A stretch of 20,981 nt of DNA. Source: an uncultured Muribaculaceae bacterium. GTDB taxonomy: Bacteria; Bacteroidota; Bacteroidia; Bacteroidales; Muribaculaceae. Shown in pieces: positions 15,138-20,981 of the stretch. The stretch lies in assembly GCA_910586455.1 (NCBI GenBank), contig CAJUHX010000005.1, positions 1-20,981 on the forward strand, given 5' to 3'. Under the pieces are notes generated by a model, which was not told the origin of the DNA, did no database searches, and worked only from the letters and a program-made list of their open reading frames with translations. The stretch's first letter is position 1, and each line of letters starts with the position of its first letter. Both the position numbers and the translations under genes were made by a program.

Positions 15138-15185
15138 ATGGCCTTTTCGAAACGAAAAGGCATTATCAAAGAGCAAAATGACTAA
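15138..15185 (+). CDS. Short upstream ORF overlapping the ftsX start (putative leader peptide)
   Basis: The first ATG after the predicted transcription start opens a 15-codon frame, MAFSKRKGIIKEQND. Its TAA at 15183-15185 lies just past the ftsX ATG at 15178, in a different frame. A perfect 9-bp hairpin with a 3-base loop (15141-15149 and 15153-15161) sits right after its start codon. The arrangement would allow ribosomes ending here to restart on ftsX. It may be chance: the ORF is short and I have no homologue for it. Confidence 0.3.
   Translation: MAFSKRKGIIKEQND
15141..15161 (+). other. Hairpin in the ftsX leader
   Basis: Gccttttcg (15141-15149) and cgaaaaggc (15153-15161) form a perfect 9-bp stem with the loop aaa. 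It lies in the predicted 5' leader about 15 nt before the ftsX ATG, is not followed by a U-run, and therefore looks like a leader structure rather than a terminator. Confidence 0.6.
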
Positions 15186-16053
15186 GAACAAATCATCCAG
15201 GCTATCGGCTTTCGGCTCCAGACTGACCACCGTGATAAGCGTGACTCTGGTACTGCTGATACTCGGCATAATAGCCATGGCCGGCCTGCTGGCACGCTCA
15301 GGCGCCGAACAGATACGCAGCAACATGGGCTTTATCGTAAAGGTGCAGCGCGACGCAGCGCCCGACGAAATCAACCGACTCAAACAGCAGCTGCCCGAAT
15401 ATCCTTTCACGGCATCGGCAGTGTACGCATCGCCCGAGCAGATTCTGCACGACGAGTCGCAGTACCTCGGCGAAGACGCCGCCGAAATGCTCGATATCAA
15501 CCCCTACAATCCCGAATTCGATGTAAAAGTTACTCCGGCATACGCCTCGGCCGATTCAATCGAGGCTATACGCCAACGACTCGCTGCCGACCCGGCCATC
15601 GACGAGATAATCACAGCTCCCTCCACAATCACCAATGTAAACTTCTTTGTCAGCCGCATCACCTGGATACTGCTTGGCATTGCCGGAGCACTGCTGCTGA
15701 TTTCGTTCGTACTGATTAACAACACCGTGTATCTGGCCGTGTACTCACGACGCTTTATAATACACACCATGAAGCTTGTAGGTGCCACTCCGGGCTTCAT
15801 CCGCCGTCCCTTCCTGCTGGCAGGCGTGGCGAGCGGCTTAGTGGCAGGCGCACTCGCAGTGGCAGTGCTGGCTTGCTCGCAGTTCTGGTTGGCTTCGCTC
15901 GACCCCATGTTCGAGCAGGCAATCCATTGGCCCGACTTACTTATGGTGTCGGCCGGAATACTGCTTACCGGCATACTGATATGTACGCTGGCCTCGGCGC
16001 TGGCCACCAACCGCTATCTGCGCCAGGGTTATGACGAAATGTTTATGAAATAA
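15178..16053 (+). CDS. ftsX: Cell division protein FtsX
   Basis: FtsX is the membrane part of the FtsEX ABC-type complex that controls peptidoglycan hydrolases at the division site. The 291-residue protein has one membrane segment at about 16-40, an extracytoplasmic domain (about 42-155), then three more segments near 161-183, 211-238 and 253-276, the standard four-span topology. Family blocks are FIVKVQRDAAPDEI, VNFFVSRITWILLGIAG, YSRRFIIHTMKLVGATPGFI and the final LRQGYDEMF. I use the ATG at 15178 (MTKNKSSRLSAFGSRL); the open frame extends to a TTG at 15118 inside the -7 box. ftsE is not next to it, as is common in this phylum. Confidence 0.93.
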   Translation: MTKNKSSRLSAFGSRLTTVISVTLVLLILGIIAMAGLLARSGAEQIRSNMGFIVKVQRDAAPDEINRLKQQLPEYPFTASAVYASPEQILHDESQYLGEDAAEMLDINPYNPEFDVKVTPAYASADSIEAIRQRLAADPAIDEIITAPSTITNVNFFVSRITWILLGIAGALLLISFVLINNTVYLAVYSRRFIIHTMKLVGATPGFIRRPFLLAGVASGLVAGALAVAVLACSQFWLASLDPMFEQAIHWPDLLMVSAGILLTGILICTLASALATNRYLRQGYDEMFMK

Positions 16054-16062
16054 CAACTGACT

Positions 16063-16326
16063 ATGGAAAAGAAAGACAAGATAATGCGTGCGCCGCAGAC
16101 TCAGAAACCACTGGCACGCAACAATTTCATGTTTATGGTAATATCCGGTGCCATGATAGTGCTGGGCTTTGTGCTGATGCTCGGCGGAGCTACAAGCACC
16201 GAGAGCTTCAACGAGGAAATTTTCTCAACCCGACGCATAGTCATCGGACCGGCAATCGCCTTCCTCGGATTCGTGGCAATGGCAGTGGCAATAATCATTC
16301 GCCCTAAGTTCAAAAACAAGGATTGA
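16063..16326 (+). CDS. DUF3098 small membrane protein
   Basis: An 87-residue protein with two membrane segments (about 22-40 and 62-80) separated by a loop that includes EEIFSTRRIVIGPAIAFLGF. A short basic N-terminal tail and a KFKNKD end suggest both termini face the cytoplasm. It matches the DUF3098 family of Bacteroidota, whose function is not known and which habitually sits between ftsX and uppP, as here (9 bases after ftsX, 19 before uppP). That conserved position hints at a link with cell-wall or division functions, but nothing in the sequence shows one. Confidence 0.88.
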   Translation: MEKKDKIMRAPQTQKPLARNNFMFMVISGAMIVLGFVLMLGGATSTESFNEEIFSTRRIVIGPAIAFLGFVAMAVAIIIRPKFKNKD

Positions 16327-16345
16327 TATTTAAAAACATTATAAC

Positions 16346-17179
16346 GTGGATACTATAAACGCCCTGATAATGGGCATAATACAAGGGCTGTCGGAATACC
16401 TGCCCATAAGTTCGTCGGGGCACCTCGAAATATGCCGCCAGATACTGGGTCTGGATTTGCCCGGCGACGAAGCGCTGCAATTCTCGATTCTACTGCATGT
16501 AGCCACCGTACTCAGCACCATAGTAGTGCTGTGGCGTGAGTTCATGCCACTGTGCAAGGCATTCTTCACATTCAGGCGCGGCCCGGAATTCGACTATGTA
16601 ATAAAAATTCTCATCAGCTGTATTCCGGTTGGCATTGTGGGCGTATGCTTCAAAGACTTTGTGGAGCAATTCTTCGGCAACGGCCTCTTTACCGTAGGCA
16701 TCTGCCTCTGCGTTACCGCCGCCCTGCTGGCATTCACTTACTTCTACCGCACCGACCCCAAGACCGCCGTACGCAAAGCCGACGGCACGCTGAGTCAAGG
16801 CCGCGACATAACCTATATCGACGCCCTGATTATTGGCTGCGCCCAGGCCGTGGCCGTACTGCCGGGTCTGTCGCGCTCGGGCTCAACCATAGCCACCGGT
16901 ATTCTGATTGGCGACAAGCGCTCCGAAATGGCCCGATTCTCGTTCTTCATGGTGATAATACCAATTCTGGGCGAGGCTCTGCTCGACGCCAAGAAGATGT
17001 TCGAAGCCCCCGCAGGCGATACCGAACTCAGCCTAATACCCATGCTCGTCGGCTTCCTCGCCGCCTTTGCTGTCGGCTGTCTGGCCTGCAAGTGGATGAT
17101 TAACATAGTAAAGAAAGGCAAACTGGTGTGGTTCGCCGCATACTGCCTCGTAGTAGGTATAATCTGCATGATATTCTGA
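16346..17179 (+). CDS. uppP: Undecaprenyl-diphosphate phosphatase (BacA family)
   Basis: An integral membrane enzyme of 277 residues that dephosphorylates undecaprenyl pyrophosphate, recycling the lipid carrier for peptidoglycan and surface polysaccharide synthesis. The two catalytic regions are visible: GIIQGLSEYLPISSSGHL at residues 10-27 and VLPGLSRSGSTIATGIL in the middle. Several hydrophobic helices fill the rest. The start is a GTG at 16346; the next residues (DTINALIMGIIQGL) match exactly where the family begins, so the rare start codon is credible. The stop codon shares one base with the truB start (TGATG). Confidence 0.96.
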   Translation: MDTINALIMGIIQGLSEYLPISSSGHLEICRQILGLDLPGDEALQFSILLHVATVLSTIVVLWREFMPLCKAFFTFRRGPEFDYVIKILISCIPVGIVGVCFKDFVEQFFGNGLFTVGICLCVTAALLAFTYFYRTDPKTAVRKADGTLSQGRDITYIDALIIGCAQAVAVLPGLSRSGSTIATGILIGDKRSEMARFSFFMVIIPILGEALLDAKKMFEAPAGDTELSLIPMLVGFLAAFAVGCLACKWMINIVKKGKLVWFAAYCLVVGIICMIF

Positions 17180-17886
17180 TGAACTATATCAACGGTGAAA
17201 TTCTATATGTCGACAAGCCTCTGGGCTGGACATCGTTCGATGCAGTAAAGCGCTTGCGTGGCACCCTGATGCGCCGCATGGGCATCAAAAAATTCAAAGT
17301 AGGCCATGCAGGTACTCTCGACCCCCTCGCCACCGGTGTGATGATTATCTGCACCGGCAAGGCCACGAAACGCATCGAAGAACTGCAGGCCGGCGTAAAG
17401 GAGTATGTAGCCACCATGGCTCTGGGCGCCACCACGCCATCGTTCGACCTCGAAACCGAAATCGACGCCACCTACCCCACCGACCATATCACCCGGGAAC
17501 TGGTAGAGCAGATTCTGCCCCGCTTTACGGGCACAATACAGCAGATTCCGCCGGCATACTCGGCCATAAAAGTCGACGGCCACCGCGCCTATCAGATGGC
17601 TCGCAAGGGCCGCGAAGTGGAACTCAAGCCCAAAACTCTGGTAATCGACGAAATAGAGCTGCTCGAATTCTCGCCCGAAGCCATAACACTGCGCATAGTA
17701 TGTAGCAAAGGCACCTATATACGCGCTCTGGCGCGCGACATCGGTCAGGCACTCCGCAGCGGCGCTCACCTCTCGGCCCTGAGGCGCACACGAGTAGGCG
17801 ATGTCGGCATCGACAGCTGCCTGACCATCGACCAGTGCTGCGAGCTGATAAACCTCTCGCCCTTAGAAATGCCGGAAGAAAAATAA
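17179..17886 (+). CDS. truB: tRNA pseudouridine(55) synthase TruB
   Basis: TruB makes pseudouridine 55 in the T-loop of nearly all tRNAs. The 235-residue protein starts at the ATG at 17179 (MNYINGEILYVDKPLGWTSF), coupled to the uppP stop; an upstream in-frame ATG at 17128 lies inside uppP. The catalytic aspartate is Asp48 in VGHAGTLDPLATGVM. Other motifs are GVKEYVATMALGATTPSFD, IQQIPPAYSAIKVDGHRAY and CSKGTYIRALARDIG. It is shorter than the E. coli enzyme (about 314 residues): the region after ALRRTRVGDVGI ends quickly, so the C-terminal domain is much reduced, as is usual in this phylum. Confidence 0.96.
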   Translation: MNYINGEILYVDKPLGWTSFDAVKRLRGTLMRRMGIKKFKVGHAGTLDPLATGVMIICTGKATKRIEELQAGVKEYVATMALGATTPSFDLETEIDATYPTDHITRELVEQILPRFTGTIQQIPPAYSAIKVDGHRAYQMARKGREVELKPKTLVIDEIELLEFSPEAITLRIVCSKGTYIRALARDIGQALRSGAHLSALRRTRVGDVGIDSCLTIDQCCELINLSPLEMPEEK

Positions 17887-17910
17887 CGAATAAAAGAAAC
17901 AACCACATAT

Positions 17911-18960
17911 ATGAAGCTATCACAGTTTAAATTCAATCTTCCCGAAGAACTTATTGCCCAGTATCCGGTTGAAAACCGCGACGAATGCAAACTCATGGTT
18001 GTACACCGCAAAACCGGTGAAATTGAGCACAAGGTTTTCAAGGACATGCTCAACTACTTTGGCGACGGCGATATAATGGTGCTGAACGACACCCAGGTGT
18101 TCCCCGCCTTGCTCTATGGCAACAAGGAAAAGACCGGCGCGCGCATCGAAGTATTCCTGCTGCGCGAGCTCAACGCCGACAACAAACTCTGGGACGTACT
18201 GGTAGAACCCGCCCGCAAAATTCGCATCGGCAACAAACTCTACTTCGGCGAAGACGAATCGATGGTAGCCGAAGTAATCGACAACACCACCTCGCGCGGG
18301 CGCACTCTGCGCTTCCTGTACGACGGTCCGCACGACCAGTTCAAGCGCGACCTCTTCGCTCTGGGCCACACCCCGCTGCCCGAGTACATCAAACGCGAAC
18401 CCGAGGAATCCGACGTTGACAACTATCAGTGCATATTTGCAAAGAACGAAGGCGCAGTCGTAGCTCCGGCCGCAGGCCTGCACTTCTCGCGCGAACTGCT
18501 CAAACGCCTCGAAATACGCGGTGTCGAAATGGCATACCTCACAGCCCACAGCGGTCTGGGTAACTTCCGCGAAATCGACGTCGAAGACCTCACCAAGCAC
18601 CGCATGGACTCCGAACAGCTGACAATAACCCAGAAACTTGTCGACACTGTCAACAACGCCAAAGACCACGAAAAGCAGGTATGCGCCGTAGGTACATCGG
18701 TACTCCGCGGCATAGCATCGGCGGTAAGCATGGGCGGACACATGAAAACTTATGAAGGCTGGACTAACAAATTCATCTTCCCGCCCCACGACTTCACCGT
18801 ATGCACCTCGCTGGTAACCAACTTCCACATGCCCTACTCCACCATGCTGATGATGACTGCGGCATTCGGCGGCTACAATCTGGTGATGAAAGCCTACGAC
18901 GAAGCTGTAAAAGAAGGCTACCGCTTCGGCTGCTACGGCGACGCAATGCTCATACTCTGA
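17911..18960 (+). CDS. queA: S-adenosylmethionine:tRNA ribosyltransferase-isomerase QueA
   Basis: QueA transfers and isomerises the ribose of S-adenosylmethionine onto 7-aminomethyl-7-deazaguanine at tRNA position 34, giving epoxyqueuosine. The 349-residue protein contains the family blocks FKFNLPEELIAQYPVENRDE, LNDTQVFPALLYG, GHTPLPEYIKR, YQCIFAKNEGAVVAPAAGLHFS, AHSGLGNFREIDVEDLTKHR, VGTSVLRGIAS and NFHMPYSTMLMMTAAFGGY. It is the last gene of the ftsX-led unit, 24 bases after truB, and is followed by a strong hairpin terminator. Two tRNA-modification genes side by side (truB, queA) are typical of this locus in Bacteroidales. Confidence 0.97.
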   Translation: MKLSQFKFNLPEELIAQYPVENRDECKLMVVHRKTGEIEHKVFKDMLNYFGDGDIMVLNDTQVFPALLYGNKEKTGARIEVFLLRELNADNKLWDVLVEPARKIRIGNKLYFGEDESMVAEVIDNTTSRGRTLRFLYDGPHDQFKRDLFALGHTPLPEYIKREPEESDVDNYQCIFAKNEGAVVAPAAGLHFSRELLKRLEIRGVEMAYLTAHSGLGNFREIDVEDLTKHRMDSEQLTITQKLVDTVNNAKDHEKQVCAVGTSVLRGIASAVSMGGHMKTYEGWTNKFIFPPHDFTVCTSLVTNFHMPYSTMLMMTAAFGGYNLVMKAYDEAVKEGYRFGCYGDAMLIL

Positions 18961-18985
18961 TTTTTTTTCTACTTATAATAATATC

Positions 18986-19021
18986 AATGACTACGGGCCG
19001 CAGATGTGGCCCGTAGTCATT
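18986..19021 (+). terminator. Intrinsic terminator after queA
   Basis: Arms 18986-18999 (aatgactacgggcc) and 19008-19021 (ggcccgtagtcatt) form a perfect 14-bp stem with an 8-base loop, followed by a short T-run (19020-19023). An A-rich stretch on the other side is weaker. It lies 25 bases after the queA stop codon. Confidence 0.88.
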
Positions 19022-19081
19022 TTATGTAACCTACGGCCTCCGGAAATTGTTATACATAAGTACATTAAAAAAAAACGACTT

Positions 19082-19573
19082 ATGAAACGAATCCTATTTT
19101 CATTTATCATGCTTGTTGCCACAGCTTCGGCTACTATGGCCATAACACCGCGCGAAGCGTTCAACCGCATATCGCAACTCAGCGGCATGAACCGCTCAGA
19201 AACCTCCACAGTACCTATCGACCCTTCGCGAGGATACGCACTCAAAAATGAGCAGAAAGTTACAGCATTCACCGGCTCAAACAACCTTGACCTGCAAATT
19301 ATCGATATCGCAAGCCAAATCACCCCCGAATACCGCCTGATTGGAGCTTACAATCCTGAAATTTCCGCCCAGGTCTACACATGTCCCGACGCCACCGGAC
19401 AATACGACTATCTGCTGCTCGTCTATGGCCGGGACGGCGCCCTCTACACCTGTCAGTCAGCCACTATCGACGAAGGCACCCGCAACCTCATAGCACAAGG
19501 CACGGTACATCTTCAGGGAAAAGTTGCAAAAATTACAATCCTGCCTGATGCAAACCTCGTAAACATCCGGTAA
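19082..19573 (+). CDS. Unrecognised secreted protein
   Basis: A 163-residue protein starting at the ATG at 19082 with a signal peptide (MKRILFSFIMLVATASATMA, cut near residue 20). The mature part is mostly polar, begins ITPREAFNRISQLSGMNRSE, and contains the alternating pattern YDYLLLVYGRDGALYTCQS and a final VAKITILPDANLVNI. This suggests a small beta-rich periplasmic or surface domain. Two cysteines (in YTCPD and YTCQS) could form a disulfide. I recognise no family and assign no function. It stands alone between the queA terminator and the ECF module, with no clear TAnnTTTG box upstream. Confidence 0.72.
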   Translation: MKRILFSFIMLVATASATMAITPREAFNRISQLSGMNRSETSTVPIDPSRGYALKNEQKVTAFTGSNNLDLQIIDIASQITPEYRLIGAYNPEISAQVYTCPDATGQYDYLLLVYGRDGALYTCQSATIDEGTRNLIAQGTVHLQGKVAKITILPDANLVNIR

Positions 19574-19608
19574 CCAACCATACTCCTATCGGTTTAGACA
19601 CATTCTAC

Positions 19609-19669
19609 GTCGGCTGCGAAACTTGACGGCAAAAAAATATTATCTTTGCTGTCACCTTTCGCAGCCGAC
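19609..19669. repeat. 12-bp inverted repeat flanking the promoter of the ECF module
   Basis: Bases 19609-19620 (gtcggctgcgaa) and 19658-19669 (ttcgcagccgac) are perfect inverted copies, 37 bases apart. The -7 box at 19641-19648 lies between them. It could be a pair of operator half-sites, or a hairpin in RNA read through from the upstream gene, whose stop codon is 35 bases away. Confidence 0.75.
19641..19648 (+). promoter_or_regulatory. Putative -7 box of the DUF6249-ECF module
   Basis: TATCTTTG is an exact TAnnTTTG match, identical to the box before ftsX. A TTGA at 19623-19626 is closer (14 bp) than usual and no TTTG sits at 20 bp. Initiation near 19652 would give a leader of about 80 nt before the ATG at 19733. 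Confidence 0.5.
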
Positions 19670-19732
19670 CTGCGTCTTATAGGCGAGATATCTCAGAAAC
19701 AACATTATCAAACATATAAAAATACATCTAAA

Positions 19733-20158
19733 ATGGCAGACTTAACAGGATTATTAGTACCCATCTTCATCTGTGTCGTACTCCCCGTAGCAATAGTATT
19801 TATAGTTTCATGGGTGAAAATGAACGGCGATAACAAGCGCGCCCAAGTTATCCTCAAAGCTATTGAGTCCAACAACAATATCGACGCAGATAAACTTGCC
19901 GAATCGCTGCGCAAACCAAAAAAATCAGCACGCGAACTACTCAACAACCGACTGCTGTGCGGCTGCATAGGCACCTTGTCGGGCCTGGCGCTGGTAATAG
20001 TCGGACTCTGCAACTTCGCAAATGGCGAAAGCTTCAATGACGACCCTGTAACTGTACCTATGGTGTTCGGCGCGCCGCTGATTGCCATCGGACTTAGCTT
20101 TCTGATTGTTTATCTCGTAACCCGCAAACATGTCAACGACGACGACGCCGAAAAATGA
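19733..20158 (+). CDS. Small membrane protein, DUF6249-like, upstream of an ECF sigma gene
   Basis: A 141-residue protein, MADLTGLLVPIFICVVLPVA onward, with three probable membrane segments at about residues 5-25, 82-102 and 115-136. Between the first two is a soluble stretch (about 30-75) rich in Lys and Asp, including VILKAIESNNNIDADKLAESL. The layout resembles DUF6249 membrane proteins that accompany ECF sigma factors in Bacteroidales; the function is unknown. I use the ATG at 19733; the frame is open to a TTG at 19646 inside the -7 box. The stop overlaps the sigma-factor start in ATGA, so the two are probably translated together. Confidence 0.8.
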   Translation: MADLTGLLVPIFICVVLPVAIVFIVSWVKMNGDNKRAQVILKAIESNNNIDADKLAESLRKPKKSARELLNNRLLCGCIGTLSGLALVIVGLCNFANGESFNDDPVTVPMVFGAPLIAIGLSFLIVYLVTRKHVNDDDAEK

Positions 20159-20634
20159 CTCGCTCCGAGTTTGTAACATTGGTTGAGGCTACCCAGAGAG
20201 CGTTCAGGCGCTTTCTGGTAGCCCTTTGTAGCGGCGACACCAATCTGGCCGACGACATTGCACAGGAGTCATATATCAGGGCATTTATGAACCACGACAG
20301 CCTCGGCAGCACCGACAGTTTCCGTCCATGGCTATACCGCATAGGCTACAACTGCTTTATTAGCCATAAACGCACTGAACGCCCCACTGTCGACTACGAA
20401 CAGGCGCCACAGCTCAGCTCAAGCAACTCGGCCGACGGAGCATTCCGATATCAGGAACTCTACGCCGCTCTCGACCGACTGCCTCCCAAAGAGCGATCCG
20501 CCATTCTCCTGTTCTACCTCGAAGGCTACGCCATTAAAGAAATAGCCCAAATTATAGACGCCAGCCAAGACGCTGTCAAACAACAACTTTCGCGCAGACG
20601 AACCCACTTGCGCGCCTTAATGAATCAATTCTGA
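20155..20634 (+). CDS. ECF-type RNA polymerase sigma factor
   Basis: A 159-residue sigma-70 family protein reduced to regions 2 and 4, the extracytoplasmic-function type. Region 2 (about residues 10-75) includes ADDIAQESYIRAFMNHDSL and the -10-recognition helix FRPWLYRIGYNCFISHKR. Region 4 (about 105-155) has LPPKERSAILLFYLEGYAI and the helix-turn-helix KEIAQIIDASQDAVKQQLSR. It should direct RNA polymerase to its own set of promoters in response to an envelope or other signal. It is sandwiched between two membrane-protein genes (4-bp overlap before, 5-base gap after), one or both of which may control it. Targets cannot be told from the sequence. Confidence 0.93.
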   Translation: MTRSEFVTLVEATQRAFRRFLVALCSGDTNLADDIAQESYIRAFMNHDSLGSTDSFRPWLYRIGYNCFISHKRTERPTVDYEQAPQLSSSNSADGAFRYQELYAALDRLPPKERSAILLFYLEGYAIKEIAQIIDASQDAVKQQLSRRRTHLRALMNQF

Positions 20635-20639
20635 CGCTT

Positions 20640-20981
20640 ATGGAAGACAATGATATAAAAAAGCTTTTTAATGCTTTTGACCCCGAACTGCCGTCGGACT
20701 TCGATTTCATGTCGAAGTTGCAGCACCGGCTGGAACTTATGGAGATGATAAAGCACGAGCAGATGGCCATGCAGCGTCGCAACCGCATGGCTGTGTTAAT
20801 TGCGGCCATGGCCGGATTCGTAATGGGAGTGGTACTGACGCTTCTGTACCCGTTTGCCGCTGAATGGCTGCATGCAATCGACTTCAGACAGTCTGCCGCC
20901 GACTTGCCGACCGGACTCACGGCATACAATTTTATTGCATGGGGGCTTTTGGCCACATTGTCAGGCGTAACAGCCCTGAAC
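20640..20981 (+). CDS. Single-span membrane protein, putative partner of the ECF sigma factor (partial, runs off right edge)
   Basis: A frame of 114 codons from the ATG at 20640 stays open to the window edge. It begins MEDNDIKKLFNAFDPELPSD and then FDFMSKLQHRLELMEMIKHE. A basic stretch (QRRNRMA) leads into a membrane segment at about residues 53-74, and a second hydrophobic segment starts near residue 100. The FxPELpSDfdFMskLqrrLe opening is a pattern I associate with proteins encoded beside ECF sigma factors in Bacteroidales. It lacks the zinc-binding anti-sigma motif (HxxxCxxC), so an anti-sigma role is only inferred from position. Confidence 0.78.
   Translation, partial: MEDNDIKKLFNAFDPELPSDFDFMSKLQHRLELMEMIKHEQMAMQRRNRMAVLIAAMAGFVMGVVLTLLYPFAAEWLHAIDFRQSAADLPTGLTAYNFIAWGLLATLSGVTALN

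Noticed and set aside
19609..19669. Invertible promoter (phase-variable switch)
   Set aside because: The arms are only 12 bp and the interior only 37 bp, no recombinase gene is in the window, and the gene controlled is not a surface-polysaccharide gene. Kept only as an alternative.

Overview
The window is an ordinary chromosomal segment from a member of the Bacteroidales (phylum Bacteroidota). The evidence is an Rpb6-type omega subunit beside bamD, the order ftsX-DUF3098-uppP-truB-queA, a glycine decarboxylase split into two genes, almost no Shine-Dalgarno sequences, and upstream boxes matching the Bacteroidota promoter consensus (-33 TTTG, -7 TAnnTTTG). Codons are fairly GC-rich and gaps are AT-rich. 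Muribaculaceae is my best guess for the family, but the sequence does not prove it. There are no tRNA or rRNA genes, insertion sequences, phage genes or CRISPR arrays, and no gap reaches 300 bases.

Layout. (1) Bases 1-1460, minus strand: bamD, rpoZ (omega) and the first 35 codons of rpsO, which runs off the left edge. The rpoZ-rpsO gap holds a large palindrome and a perfect 30-bp tandem duplication ending 2 bases from the rpsO start codon. (2) Bases 1613-5792, plus strand: tilS, a secreted multidomain six-hairpin glycosidase-like protein, and a secreted deaminase-fold protein that has lost its zinc ligands. (3) Bases 5767-8239, minus strand: ybaK, aroC and a YhcC-type radical SAM gene, joined by 4-bp ATGA overlaps. 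(4) Bases 8343-15002, plus strand: lplA, gcvT, gcvH, gcvPA, gcvPB and lpd. This is a full glycine cleavage system with its own lipoate ligase, behind a good promoter and ending in a hairpin. (5) Bases 15178-18960, plus strand: ftsX, DUF3098, uppP, truB and queA, with promoter, a short upstream ORF and terminator. (6) Bases 19082-20981, plus strand: an unrecognised secreted protein, then a module of a DUF6249-like membrane protein, an ECF sigma factor and a partial single-span membrane protein.

How the genes work together. Region 4 is the clearest unit: LplA attaches lipoate to GcvH, the P (two subunits), T and H proteins degrade glycine to CO2, ammonia and methylene-THF, and Lpd reoxidises the lipoyl arm. 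Region 5 couples septal cell-wall work (FtsX, UppP) with tRNA modification (TruB, QueA). Region 6 looks like a membrane-linked ECF signalling module.

I found no complete undescribed defence or mobile system. The most unusual items are the secreted zinc-less deaminase-like protein, the duplicated rpsO leader, the palindromes enclosing promoter boxes in front of rpsO and the ECF module, the short ORF overlapping the ftsX start, and the probable leaderless start of ybaK.
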